From Rosa chinensis (lineage: Eukaryota; Streptophyta; Magnoliopsida; Rosales; Rosaceae): 64,000 nucleotides of DNA. Each line of letters opens with the position of its first letter. Within the stretch, counting starts at the first letter, position 1. Below, one piece after another: positions 46,613 through 58,978 of this stretch. Made by a program: the position numbers and the translations under genes. The stretch covers positions 49,394,384-49,458,383 of the forward strand of contig NC_037093.1 of NCBI RefSeq assembly GCF_002994745.2, given 5' to 3'. The notes under the pieces are model-generated. The model saw only the letters and a list, made by a program, of their open reading frames with translations, had not been told where the DNA came from and did not search any database.

Positions 46613-46987
46613 ACTTGACAAAAACAACCTCGGCTATACATGGCACTGCCGGCAGAGCCCTCTCCATCTTGCAAACCCCATGCATTGCTGAGCGCAGTTC
46701 CGCTCAGTTACCACGGCCGAACAGGTCTACCCGACTCTGTTTTCCTGCTGCATCTAGCGGGGGGTATCCGCCAGCGGCGGATCCCGAGGCTACTCCTCAT
46801 TCTGACAACTACCGCCGCGCGGCGTCACGGTCAGATCGTCCCTACGGGACACGGGGACTTGTCAAGTCTATCTATGGTTGCTCAGTAAATCTATGGTTGA
46901 CAACGCACTGACGCTAATTATGCTGTTGCAAGTCTAGCGAAAGTAACGCTTCACACCGCTGATCAACTCCCCAACCAAAATTGCCCT

Positions 46988-47011
46988 CCTTGACTGGGGA
47001 CTTGGGGGACT
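46988..47011 (+). other. polypurine tract of element B
   Basis: TTGACTGGGGACTTGGGGGA-type run ending one or two bases before the 3' LTR. Confidence 0.8.
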
Positions 47012-47511
47012 TGTACCTACATGTGCTAGAACGAGCATAATTAGCTATAATGAGCCACGCTCATTGTACCGCCGGAGGTACCGAATCTCACTAAGGGGAT
47101 GACCACGCTCATTGTCACGGCCAAGCGGGCTACCGCTCGAGCCTCGGACCTCCCCCAAATCACCACTGACGCGCCGCGTCAAGATAGCATCAGAAGCCCC
47201 TGATGCTGGGAATCGAAGCACATCAGTCCCACATCGAAAACAAGAAGAAGATCAACCCCTTCCTCGCCTATAAAAGGTTCTCTCCTCTCTCCTCATTAAT
47301 TACGCAATTACTACTCATTTATTGTTATGCTGCACATATACAGTGACTGACTTAGGCATCGGAGAAGTGAAGACCGCCCAACGCGGTCTCCCTCTGACGC
47401 CCTGTCTATCGTATTGCAGTAACAGGAATCACCTAATCCTAGGAGTAGCGATCAGCCCACCGGACCCGCATTAAGCAAGGAATCGGCTACCGCCGGACTT
47501 GAGCATTAACA
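47012..47511 (+). repeat. 3' LTR of element B
   Basis: 500 bp. It differs from the 5' LTR by scattered substitutions, a small deletion near 47177, and a patch at 47103-47115 (CCACGCTCATTGT) that copies sequence about 50 bp upstream in the same LTR. Confidence 0.95.
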
Positions 47512-47768
47512 CTATGTATTGATTGTTCATCTTATATTTTGTTCTCTTTTACACTTGGCACATGATTTTGACAAAATACTTTATATTTCCAGAAAATATG
47601 AGGAGATCTGTGCACTCCTGGTTGAAGAATTTTGTTACATTACTTATAGGGTCCCTTATTGATAACACATGTTTTAAGGAAAGATGTAAGACTTTATCCT
47701 ACTTTGAGTGAACTGTGGGATTTTACCCAATGATTGTGACTTACATATTGTTTTATACATTTCTAGTG

Positions 47769-47853
47769 GGCAGTAAAGGCGCGCAAATCATATAGCCAAA
47801 ATGATATTGACGAGGTGTGCATTGAAGTGGCTGATTATATACAGAGTTTGGTG
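47769..47853 (+). pseudogene. short exon-like fragment in the second CACTA element, unrecognised
   Basis: After a TTTCTAG acceptor-like site one frame reads WAVKARKSYSQNDIDEVCIE then VADYIQSLV and stops. No family recognised. The rest of 47517-48130 shows no gene. Confidence 0.3.
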
Positions 47854-50800
47854 TAAGACTTTTGGCTTCCATGATTTTGAGTAAGGCTAGTTTTTGCTTT
47901 GAAGCAAAGTTTGGTGTAGAACGTATGTTTGTAGTTGGTTGCTAATATGTTTCTAAGCTAGCCTTTGTAGGTTTTGGGTTTTATTTTGTGAATCATGTTG
48001 AATCATGAATTTGGAAAGAAAATTAATGGAAAGCTCCAATTTTTGGGTGATGAGAAATGTATTTCTTTTTCCAGCAACTAGATGAAATCAATGTCCTATG
48101 ATTATCAATATATCGAATTGTAACTCAAAACTGATGTAATCAAAACTACTGCACATCGATTTCTCGATTTCTAATCACCAAACCGTAATCTATTATGAAC
48201 ATACAAATCACCTACCATGGAGCAAACCGATGTGTGGTCAAAAGGTGAACATCGGTTTTGGAAAGCAAAAACGATGTCTTCAATGAACTAACACATCAGT
48301 TTGAATAAAAATAGCCGACGTACATAATACCATTGAACATCGGTTTATTTAATTGGAAACGATGTTCTGTCTTAAAGGAAACATCATTTCTGGATAAAAA
48401 AACGATGTAGGATAAAGATACAGACATCGTTCCTAGGAAAATAATGTGGCAACCTACATGTAAAAATGGCCACGAACAAACAATACTCATGGGAACTGAT
48501 GTCTACAAGTGTACTGGACATCGCTTCTGGAATAGAAATCGATGCAAATGTTCAAGTAGGTATTGTTTGACATATACTTTTTTAAGCATAAAATGTGAGA
48601 ATATAAAGAATTAGACATACCTAACATACAAAAATATGATGATTATAACGATTTTACATCGATTTGTTTTTTAGAATCGATGTTGGTTGTTGTCTGGGAC
48701 ATCGGTTGAAAACACGCTTATACTGATGTCTATACTTTTCTCTACACCCACTAAGACATCGGTCGAAAATTAGTTTAACATCGGTCCAGAACTGATGTCT
48801 ATGAACAAAATTCTAGTAGTGGATATACCCACACGTTTCAATCGAAGAAACAAATTACAAGATAAACTCACACGAATCACGTTTCAATCGAGAAACAAAG
48901 TACGAGATAAACTCACACGAATCACGTTTCAATCAAGAAACAAAGCACGACGGACAGACTAGAGCTCTAACTGATCTTATCCAGTAACCCGGCCAAAGGA
49001 GTGAATTTCTGATTTTCCCACCCACGATCACATTTCGTGATCCACGATCGACAACTCGTAAGTCTTTGGATCCATGGTATAAATACCAAAACATTAAAAG
49101 AGTCACACAGGACCCAAAATGTTACATGAATCTAAAATAAAAAATTCCCCGTAATTGATCCCTACCAATTACTCCCGGTATAAGACTCATATTTAAATAA
49201 ACCACCCGTGAACTAAAATGTTCCACAATACACAACACTTTTCAAAACAATAGAAATCAACTCTTTCACAAAATATTGTTCACGAAAAGTCACACCCAAA
49301 ACAATAAAATGAACGCACCCACAATTATCATTTTATCACAGAAATCCACCTACACATATACATTTCACATAAATATATATACACGTAGACATTCACTCAG
49401 GAATGCTACTAATACCAATTATAGTTTGCAATTAACTAAATAACTATCAAACGATAAGGTAAACCCGTTCGTAAATGAATATTGTGAGATTGCTCATTTC
49501 GAAACTCCTGCTGTGTCTTCAATATAGAACAAAGCAGCCAAACCGCAAATTGACCGTCCAAGAATACTTCGTCAAGTACCTAATCACATACGGTCTCAAC
49601 TTAGTAACGATTCACAACCGATTTAAGTCCGAAACCCCTGTTTTGGACTAAAATCCCCAAAGTGACACCAATCGAGGCAAAACTACATCCGAGACCACCC
49701 AATGTCTCCGGCGTACTTCTACGATCAATATGTCAAAATCACAAGTTGATCGGACGCTCAAATCCTCACTGATCGATAACCGAAACTATCGAAATCACAA
49801 AAACCCTAACATGCTCATACGATCTCCAAAAAATTACATATTGTATATCAAAATGCTCGTATCGATGAGTAGATCAAACTCAGGAATAGAAACTATCCTA
49901 GAGGTGCCCGGAAACTGCCGGAAAACACCACCATAGTGGCGGCGCCACCACCGGCCCAAAGTCAGAATTTGACAAAACTCCCAACACCAAAGTTCTCCAT
50001 CTCAACTCCAATTACAACTTTCATAACTAAACCAAAGTCCAATTATGAACCAATCGATCGAATTTTACCTTAGACCAAATCGGCCCGATTGAAACCATAG
50101 AATTTCAATTCCAAAATTCGACCTCCACGAGTTGAATCGATGCAAGCCACCTTGTGGAAAGCATCTACATCCTCCGAGCTCCAAAAGCCCTCAAGAATCA
50201 CAGCAAAGGTGGCCGGAATCCCCAGTTCTGCCGAAGGCGATTTCATCCCCGACGAGGCTTCTTCTCGGCCTTGCAGCGCCCACCACAGCTCGTCCCACGC
50301 TCGATGGTTACCACAGACGAGTAGAGGAGGTTGAGGCGAAGAAAGCCCACTTAGAATTGTGTCCAATGATGGTCAGAGGAGGAAGAACGAAGTTGGCGAA
50401 GTGGAGAGGCGAAACTGATGTCGGGACAGTAGAGAGAGAAAATCCTTCCAAAAATGGAAACTTGGTTTTTTTTTTTTTTTTTCTGAATTTTTACGGAAAA
50501 ATCCCATATATACCAAAATGGAAACTTTTTCCGACGGCCATAACTTCTTCATACGAACTCTGATTTCCGCGTTCCGCATATCCACAAACTCATATCGACG
50601 CGCTCTACGACTTTTGTGAAGGAAATTTTTGGAGAAACCCAACGAATAAAAAGTCAACCTTTGCAACCCCCCTAAAACCATATTCTTCAACTAATAATTC
50701 GTCCGAAACACTTCCGCTCCGTCCACGAGCCACGAAACCGTCCAATAACCATAAATTAGATTCCGGAAAATCCTCGAAAAATAAATACGAATTTTCGGGG

Positions 50801-50949
50801 TATCACATTTTTGCTGTTTGATAAGGTAACCAACGACATCTTGGATCTTAATTTTGTTATGCGAGAAGCCATGGAAAAAACAAATAGATGTAGTGCATGC
50901 CTGACAGCCATTGGCATGCCCAAAATTGGTACAATGGTTCTAAAATAGG

Positions 50950-51089
50950 CATTAATCTTATGATCAACACACAACGGTGTTTCACCATTGTTTGAGTGTT
51001 GTAATCACACAACACCGAGATATACAATGAAACTTTGCTCTTGGGACAATGGTCATCCACTGTTGTGTGATGCATTTTTTGTAATAGTG
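50950..51089. mobile_element. orphan right end of a third CACTA-like element
   Basis: The reverse complement begins CACTATTACAAAAAATGCAT, and CACACAAC/GTTGTGTG words repeat inward. The matching left end was not found; similar words at 29735-29900 suggest that the long LTR at 30010-50807 lies inside this element. Confidence 0.5.
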
Positions 51090-51931
51090 CCTCATTGTAC
51101 CACATAAATAATTGGACTAAAAGTCAGTTCAACCTATTATAGAAAACCTATTCCTATAAGGTAACTACTGAATGTACATAATCTCTTAATAATCATAATA
51201 ATGACTCACATGTTAACAAGTTGAACATGTGGACCAATTATTGCATTACACTTTATTTTTCTTTAATTTGGTATTCTATCTTGTTTAATTATTAACCACA
51301 AAGGAGATATCTCATAATTTTTTGATTTTTTTAATAAAAGAACACTTATACAAATATAATGAGCTCGACCCTACCGCCTATAAAGCCTTGGGCATATGGG
51401 CAAGCTTGGGCTATGATTTCTAAGAAAAAGCTCTGCCTTGCCTTGTCTAGCGGCCCTAACAGATGAAAGAATATGTTGTGGCCCTGCTCGGCCCAGCTCG
51501 AGATGGTTGATTTTGAGTAGCACAGGGCCGGCTCTACCCAATGATTACCTCTAAGTCATATACAAAAAATCACATTATACGTACACCTAAAGCGAATCAC
51601 TATTCATACTTGAAGTGGTGGTTTTTCTCTCATTTACAGGATGCCATCCTTCTATAGTCAAGTCAAATATGTTTGGATTTCATTTGTGGTTTCTAGTGGA
51701 AACAGAGAGAGAGAGAGAGAGAGAGGTATCTGCGTCTGGAATAGTTGCAGGTCTGGATTTTTTTATTTTTTTTATTTTTTATTTTTATCTCTCATCGCTG
51801 TTGTTGGGTTCTGAATGATGATGGGCGTTTATCAATCTTGCTTTTTTAAATTCAATTTTCAAATCAGTGTTGTGATTCTTCAATGTTCTGTTTATCTTTT
51901 AAGATAAGATCTTTGGTTGATTGTACTTTTG
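51090..51931. other. intergenic stretch without recognisable gene
   Basis: AT-rich; (GA)n at about 51704-51725. The phrase GGGCATATGGGCAAGCTTGGG (51390-51411) lies in a short GC-richer patch. No coding region supported. Confidence 0.5.
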
Positions 51932-52969
51932 TCTATATATACTAAAGCAAAATTAAGGTTACTATGCTTATGAACAGTATCTTGACCGTTTCGCCCCTGC
52001 ATTATCTCTGAGCATTAACCGAAGTGCCCCTAAGGCAGGTGTTTGCAGCCTATTGCGCCGGGTGGTTATGGCTTGACTCTACATGTTCATTTGGAGAAAG
52101 ACACATAAATTATACATATACAAAAGTAGAATGAGATTTTTACTGTTCAATAAACAGTAAAACAGTGATTTCCTGGATTTGCCCCCTATTTTCTTTCATC
52201 TTTGACGCTTTTGTCCCTCAGTTTTTTGTTTTTGTTTTTTTATATATATATTTTTTTATATTAGCTCAATTAAATTATTACAAATAGAAGCGAAAGATAA
52301 TTATGATCTTAAAATTTATTTGTTCTTGAATCCATGGTTTTATCTTGGTAGGATTATACAAACTTTTTATCCGTCTTTATATATGGCTTAGGTTTGTCAA
52401 ATGTGCAATAACCTGAGCCTAGAACATAAGCCTTGATTTAAAATAATTTTTTTAAATAGAAATAGAAAAAGTCAGTAAACATGGTATTATATAGGTGGGT
52501 GTCTTGAGTAATTCTTAAATTTGAATTTATAACTTTATATGTTTATCACAAATCAGTAAATTGTTATATAGATTTTTGAAAGCTTCACTGCTAAGTTTCA
52601 TATGCTGCTCCTTATATTAGATCGTTTGTATCCAAAAACAAATGAAGGGTCTTCAACACCATATGAACCAATAAGTGATACATCAGAGGATGATTAGTTC
52701 CAACTTGAAATGTATGATATTTTGATGAGATTTAACCACGTACTTTTTAAATTTGTATGTAAATAATATCTTTGTTAGACTATCCATTTCTTTTGAAAAA
52801 TGTAAATACAGAAGTTTGGTTAAAATATCAGCTCATACTCAACACTTCCATTTAAAGTTAGGTTAAAATACCAGCTTTCATAATATGCAAAATGATAATA
52901 TATTTAGTTAACATTTTTTATATTGTCATTTCTATCCTACCCCGTATAAAATTTACGACAAAAAATACA

Positions 52970-53001
52970 AATCTGCAGCATCGCGCTGACGAGTTGCCTA
53001 G
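52970..53001 (+). other. alternative Helitron 3' end
   Basis: CTGCAGCATCGCGCTGACGA.. ending CTAG at 52998-53001, followed by T. It looks like a decayed hairpin terminus. If real, the first Helitron spans 51932-53001. Confidence 0.4.
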
Positions 53002-53136
53002 TGCTTCTTTAATTAATATCCATAGAGAGATATAGAGAGGGAGTGCATACAATGGGCAAGGACAACCGGCCCATAAGGCCATAAACTCTTAGATTCTTTA
53101 AACTCCATGAGTCCATGTAGTATGGTGCTATGTTAT

Positions 53137-53601
53137 TGTACATACCGCCTATATTACATACCGCCAAGCATAATCAACGACCTCATAGGTGGGCCCCACA
53201 ACATGGCTAGCCCCGCCTATGACATGCATCCGGTAGGCCGACACCCGAGCTACATTGCCATGGTGGAGGTCGGCCGGTATCTAGTCGGGAGGCCACCCTC
53301 CCATGCTCTCCAAGAGGCTTCAAGGGAAGCAATATATGTATTATTGTCCCACATCGAGAATATGTAAATGGAAGGGGACTCATTTAGCTATAAAGGGAGT
53401 CCTCTCCTTCTTGGGAAGGGATGGATCCATGATCCCCACACTTGTATCACTACAAAGGTCACTTGACCTCACTCATAGTAAAATATCTAAGTGGACGTAG
53501 CCTTGCCCCAAGTGCAAGGTGAACCACTATACATCCAGTGTTATCTTTCTCTCTCCCCATCATACTTCTTACTTTAGGTCCCGTATTCTTCAACAGAAAC
53601 A
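53137..53601 (+). repeat. 5' LTR of element C
   Basis: TGTACATACCGCC .. CAACAGAAACA. TATA-like CTATAAAGG near 53390. It differs from the 3' LTR by only a handful of substitutions, so insertion was fairly recent. Confidence 0.93.
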
Positions 53602-53920
53602 TTAGCGCTAGAAGGAGGGGCCCTAAGTTAGGGTATGAGCCTCCAACCTTAAGCAAGGGTCATAGACGGGAATCACCAATCATGTAGGCACAAGACACCT
53701 CTGACCAGGTCATGCTCCGGGTACATAAGCTTCCGGGTACATGGGCCTCCTAGGAGCCAGCGGGTACTATGATCGGCGGGTACATGAGCCATCGGGTACT
53801 TGCACATCCCCGTACCCTCAACCCCACTCCCAAGCCTTACCCTTCTCCGGGACTCTCATGAGCAGGCGGGTACGCACAGGACCCCGTACCCTTACTTCTA
53901 CAACCAAGGTCCACTTTCAA

Positions 53921-54160
53921 AAGTTCCCGACCGGGACTCTTTGAGAAGACCCCGCTCTTGGTCCTCTTCCAATAACCTCATCTCTCCGGCAACACTAATG
54001 CATATAAGTTCCCGACCGGGACTCTTTGAGAAGACCCCGCTCTTGGTCCTCTTCCAATATCCTCATCTCTCCAGCAACACTGATGCATATAAGTTCCCGA
54101 CCGGGACTCTTTGAGAAGACCCCGCTTTTGGTCCTCTTCCAATATCCTCATCACTACCTT
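53921..54160 (+). repeat. 85-bp tandem repeat in element C
   Basis: Copies start at 53921, 54006 and 54091 (partial). Each begins AAGTTCCCGACCGGGACTCT. Confidence 0.92.
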
Positions 54161-56733
54161 GGTCAACGAACCATCTATCCGGCACTTTGGATACCCGCAC
54201 CGTCCGGGACCTCTTTGATTTCTAATCCTCCGGATGGTCATCAACATCTCGGTGACGGTCACCGATACCCCCTGCCCTCACCGGTACTACCAGCTGTCCT
54301 TATCGGTACCCTTTGCTCCCGGTGTTCTGTCCTGGTCTCGCTGACCCGTCTTGCAGCATTTGAAACTGATGAAGCCGGTATTCAATTATGAAAAGTACCG
54401 TTCACAAAAAAAGAAGAAGGAATTTTTGGCACCCGAGTATCTACTATGGACACCCAGCCCAAACACCAGAAAATTTCTCGCTTCAGCTACGTGAAGATCG
54501 GTCTCGCTCGACCTCTAGTCATCACCCTCACCCTTGCCAACTTGAACTGGGTACCTGCAGCTCTTTCCTAGATTCATACCCAGAAGAAGCGTTTCCTACT
54601 GATGGCTCCGTCATCCCGGTGTCTCACCTCATCCCGCTGCGGTTTCATCTTCTCGGTGACCATCACCAATAGCCCCCGTCACTTCCCGGTCAAACACTGA
54701 CCGACGAGCATGCTCCGGGTACATACGGAACAGCTGCATCAGATTTTCGCAGCTCCAGCCATGAACGAGCTCCGGGTACATACGGCTTCAACTGAACTGC
54801 TACCTCACCGGCCTCGTGCACCCACAGCTAAGTATTCATATACACGCTTAATTATAAGTTCAGTGGATGCTTAATTATAAGTTCAGTGGATGCATGAGTT
54901 TTCTAACGAAATATCCGGCATCTGTCTTCACACACGTGTATACTTCGAGCACACACACATGCTTCAGCAACACCTGTCCACAATTAGCCACAAGCATGGG
55001 TTATTAGTTTTCAAATAGACACCTCACCATAGCACGCAGTGGACTATGCTTTGCATGAACTTATGACTTTGTAATTCATGCATGATTACCACCTTCAGGG
55101 CACGTGTTTGTCAAAGATTAATATAGCAAAACTCATACATGCATGGCCACTAACCGGTATACATGTCAAGTGTCAACCACGCCTATTCATTTACATATAT
55201 GGCACCATCAATCTATATATACATTAGCTTGCCTATCTTCGTTTCCAAGTGAAAGTTATGTAGAAAAAGCATGTTCTCCTTTTTCCATGGTTCACAAACA
55301 TTGCAATCGTGATGAACATATGTCTACCTCCTAGGCTATCACATGATAATATTCCCCACACCTTTTAAAGGGGACGCACTACATGTTATTCTAACACCAA
55401 AATCATATATGCCTATTGGTTTCATTCTTAAATGACTTTACTATGTTTGTCTGCCAGTTTGAATTTCAAAAATGTACACGCAATTAAGGTCATCAACCAT
55501 TGCATTCTTCATTCAGTTGGTACATATATTCAAATTCTCCTCTATTCTATCAAAATAGCATACTTATCTGCTTGTGCATGCCTACTGCTAACAGCTCTAT
55601 ATTCATGCTTTCACCTCCATTACTGTATACTTATATTCAATCATGTGTTCAATTACATAAGCATGTCTCATGACCACAAATTTAATTAGTCTTCACCAAA
55701 TTCACACATGCTCACGCTTGTGAAATTCAAACATTAGTTGTCTATTAAATGTCATGTAGTTATAATTACGCTATGTTTCAACATGATTACACGAGGTCTC
55801 AACTACATATATTTAGTCAATCTAATTATATGAACAAAGTCGCTAATCCCTTATCTTATACTAAAGACTCATATAACGGAGCATCGCTTCCATCAACAAA
55901 ATATTGAAGTACTCATTCAAAACAATGGAGCGTCATGCTTGGACAACTCCAACATGATTTGGTATTTGGGTCAATCCCAATTCTCACCTCCTCCAATTAG
56001 CACAAGGTAAGTTCTCATTTACACTTTTCAAATTTGAGCTAATACAATGGTTTCCATGCTTCAAATAACGATTTCTATAATCTAAGCATGCCTACGATAT
56101 TTGATAATTTCGATATCATATCCGTTATGCATATGTGCTTATATCATGCTTTATTTAATTGCTCATCAATTAAAATTTCTACATATATACATATGGCACT
56201 AAATTAGTGTCAAATACGGCACTTAAAATCCTCGCCCCGAGCGAGGTACCCCCAAGGGGTAAGTCAAGGTCAAATCCTTACATAAATCCTCTCCAATCGG
56301 CGAGGTACCCCAACGGGGTTAGGAGGCACAAGTCCTCATTCTACCCGGGGCCACGCCACTGGGTACCAGACGTAGCCTTACCTCAACGAGGTTACATCAT
56401 TCTCCCAGGGCCACGCCACAGGGTAAAGGAGGCCCACTGGCCCTCATTCAACCCTATTCGGTTAAGGAGGCTCATGCCCTCACATAACCCCACCGGGTCA
56501 CGAGGTTCAAACCCTCATTCACTCCACCGGGTACACAAGGCTCGAAGCCTATCTACTCCACAGGGTGCTAAGGCTCAAGCCTATCTACCCCACCGGGTAT
56601 ATGAGGCCTACAGGCCCTCATAAATCCTCTACTCGAGCGAGGTATCCCAACGGAATCACTAAAGGGTAGCTCCCTTACAAAAGCCAAGGTCCAGTCCCTT
56701 GCATCCAAATCCTTGCCCCGGGCGAGGTACTGC

Positions 56734-56960
56734 CAAGTCCTCAATCTACCCTTCCGGGTATCAAAGGCTCAAGTCCTCAATCTACCCTTTCGGGTATCAA
56801 AGGCTCAAGTCCTCAATCTACCCTTCCGGGTATCAGAGGCTCAAGTCCTCAATTTACCCTTCCTGGTATCAGAGGCTCAAGTCCTCAATCTACCCTTCCA
56901 GGTATCAGAGGCTCAAGTCCTCATCTACCCTTCCGGGTATCAGAGACCCAAATCCTCATT
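56734..56960 (+). repeat. 36-bp tandem repeat in element C
   Basis: About six copies starting at 56734, 56770, 56806 and so on, unit CAAGTCCTCAATCTACCCTT plus CCGGGTATCAAAGGCT. Degenerate relatives extend back to about 56220 (short units with CGGGGT/GGGTA). Because 36 is a multiple of three, frames stay open across it (repeated SSIYPFGYQRLK); that is a by-product of the repeat, though translation cannot be excluded. Confidence 0.9.
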
Positions 56961-57985
56961 CTACCCCATCGGGTACCATAGGCTCAAGCCCTCAGAAAAC
57001 CCCACTTGGTACCGGGGGCGGGGTAAGCCAAGGTCTAGTCCCTTGCTTTTGAGTCATCTCACCTCCTGAGCGCTCTCTACACTTGGGGGACTTATACATA
57101 CCACTTATCACAAGTGGAGATAGTACCCGACCGGGACTATCATCGGGCTTCACGCTCATACTTTTCGTGCTATGGTCTATTAATGGAAATATTGAAATTT
57201 TTCACCTATTGTTGATCGCAACAATTAAATTTCTTTTACATCCCATTAATAAGACCATAGGACAAAACTCACACCCGCTCAACTCTTACGTTCCCGTTAC
57301 ACATAAGCCAAACAATCTGGTTATGGCTTATACGTTCGGGTTAAGTAAGTTAGCGTTCCTTCCTCTAACCTATCCTTTGGGGACTATCATGGTCACGCCA
57401 TAGTCTCGCTAGTATTGTCAATAGTTACTACAATACCAGAGCTCTATGCTCAACCTCACGGGCATCCTCGAGCGTAACCTAAGTACCAACTACGTGACTT
57501 GGGGGACTTGGCGAGTAACTACACTCCCGGTCCTAACATGTGTTCATCATATGCATACAACATAGACATATCATTATGTACATATCATTGTATTCATCAC
57601 ACATCTATGCATCATATGCACTTTGTATGATATCACAACCACATACATTTTCGACTTATACGTCGTATGTCAAACATTACATAATACGCGCATACACACA
57701 TTGTGTAACATGCATCTCACATAAACATTCATGCACCTCGATGCATGTGACTCAAATGTCACTTAGATTGCCCTAGCGTAATCAATATGTATTTTGTACA
57801 CTCTTATCTTATGTGCAGGTACTAGCGTAATGAGGGCCCCGTGGCACCAACATACCCGTAGAGCCCCTTCTTACTTACGGAGTTGGGCGACTAGTATGGG
57901 TATGGCGTTCAACAAGGTCATCACTCATACTTGGCGGCATCACATTTAAACTCCCCAACCAAGAAGCGCCTCTTACTCGGGGACT

Positions 57986-58450
57986 TGTACATACTGCCTA
58001 TATTACATACCGCCAAGCATAATCAACGACCTCATAGGTGGGCCCCACAACATGGCTAGCCCCGCCTATGGCATGCATCCGGTAGGCCGACACCCGAGCT
58101 ACATTGCCATGGTGGAGGTCGGCCGGTATCTAGTCGGGAGGCCACCCTCCCATGCTCTCCAAGAGGCTTCAAGGGAAGCAATATATGTATTATTGTCCCA
58201 CATCGAGAATATGTAAATGGAAGGGGACTCCTTTAGCTATAAAGGGAGTCCTCCCCTTCTTGGTAAGGGATGGATCCATGATCCCCACACTTGTATCACT
58301 ACAAAGGTCACTTGACCTCACTCATAGTAAAATATCTAAGTGGACGTAGCCTTGCCCCAAGTGCAAGGTGAACCACTATACATCCGGTGTTATCTTTCTC
58401 TCTCCCCATCATGCTTCTTACTTTAGGTCCCGTATTCTTCAACAGAAACA
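57986..58450 (+). repeat. 3' LTR of element C
   Basis: Same length as the 5' LTR and nearly identical. Confidence 0.93.
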
Positions 58451-58748
58451 GTTATGATGAGATGAGAAATAGGAATTAAGATGGTTAGAGACGGAAGATG
58501 TCAATTACTGAAGCAAAGAGGAAAGTAGTTCATTGTTTGCAAATCCCAATGAAATTGTATATGACAATTACAATCACAATGAATCTTGCTAAGCATTTAT
58601 ATGCAGATAAGAAACCCGCAGCAAAGCGCGGGGCTGATAAACTAGTCAAATATAACAAACGAAGCTCGCTCTCAGAAGTTGCCACCATCACCTTCTTCTT
58701 CATCTTCTTCCCTCCCTGCAGCTGCTCTATTAATTTTCTCTCTATTTT

Positions 58749-58978
58749 TGAAACAAGGAGAAAACAATGGACTGAAGAGATAATTTCATTAACTCAGAAT
58801 CGTGTCCTTTATACAAGTGTGATTACAAAATGTCCCTACAAGTCTGGAATCTATTAACTACCTAAAATACATACAAGGAAGGTTACAGCTATTGTACAAA
58901 TCGAATGATAGAGCAATCTGTAATAATAGGACAGATTATGACAGATCTGCAATATTATGGCAGATCACTTTCCTTACA
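58749..58978 (-). repeat. 3' LTR of copia element D
   Basis: 230 bp, TGAAACAAGGAG .. CTTTCCTTACA on the plus strand. Confidence 0.95.

Larger units (their letters stand above)
36189..47511 (+). mobile_element. Tat-type Ty3/gypsy retrotransposon B
   Basis: Plus-strand element of 11,323 bp with a perfect target duplication CTATG (36184-36188 and 47512-47516), inserted in the second CACTA element. LTRs 36189-36695 and 47012-47511. Order: primer binding site, gag, protease, RT, RNase H, second RNase H, integrase, antisense gene, polypurine tract. The LTRs differ at a modest number of sites, so it is younger than element A, whose 5' LTR is deleted and which hosts two insertions. Pol has only a few lesions. 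Confidence 0.95.
33343..48821. mobile_element. CACTA element with captured gene fragments (second), split by element B
   Basis: Ends CACTACTAGAAATCTGTTCA (left) and, reversed from the right, CACTACTAGAATTTTGTTCA, both running into ACATCA. A 3-bp target duplication GAT is at 33340-33342 and 48822-48824. Without element B it is about 4.15 kb. Subterminal words ACATCGG/CGATGT repeat at 33415-33490 and densely at 48130-48800. No transposase. Captured plus-strand fragments: OMA1-type peptidase, a cyclin exon, and unrecognised exons at 35401-35665 and near 47769-47850. It is distinct in subterminal motif from the first CACTA element. Confidence 0.92.
30010..50807 (-). mobile_element. old long LTR (solo) in three pieces, host of nested insertions
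   Basis: Minus-strand LTR pieces are 30010-30159, 32956-33342 and 48825-50807, about 2.5 kb in total. On the minus strand it starts TGTGATACCCCGAAAATTCG at 50807 and ends near 30010 (GGGGCTTGAAAACA). It is the same family as the plus-strand LTR at 30160-32950. The first gap is that LTR (TSD CAATA); the second is the CACTA element 33343-48821 (TSD GAT). Its own target duplication is not clear; edges may be off by 2-3 bases. No internal domain is present. Confidence 0.8.
53137..58450 (+). mobile_element. non-autonomous LTR retrotransposon C
   Basis: Two 465-bp LTRs (53137-53601 and 57986-58450), perfect target duplication GTTAT (53132-53136 and 58451-58455). A primer-binding-site-like TTAGCGCTAGAAGGAGG follows the 5' LTR at 53602-53618, and a purine-rich CTCGGGGACT precedes the 3' LTR. 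The 4.4-kb interior encodes no gag, protease or pol; it is a large non-autonomous (LARD-like) element with internal tandem repeats. No real gene is supported in 54400-56200 or 57080-57985. Confidence 0.93.
51932..58645 (+). mobile_element. Helitron-like element interrupted by LTR element C
   Basis: The 5' end TCTATATATACTAAAGCAAA is typical of plant Helitrons. A 3' end lies at 58608-58645: a small hairpin (CCCGC 58615-58619 with GCGGG 58628-58632), then CTGATAAA and CTAG, followed by T. No Rep/helicase is present, so it is non-autonomous. Without element C it is about 1.4 kb. The base before the 5' end is G, not the usual A. A second possible 3' end at 52998-53001 means there could be two Helitrons. 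Confidence 0.6.

Noticed and set aside
56699..57069. Repeat-protein gene candidates (two overlapping frames)
   Set aside because: The open frames follow from a 36-bp tandem repeat in a non-coding LTR element interior; no conserved start or domain.
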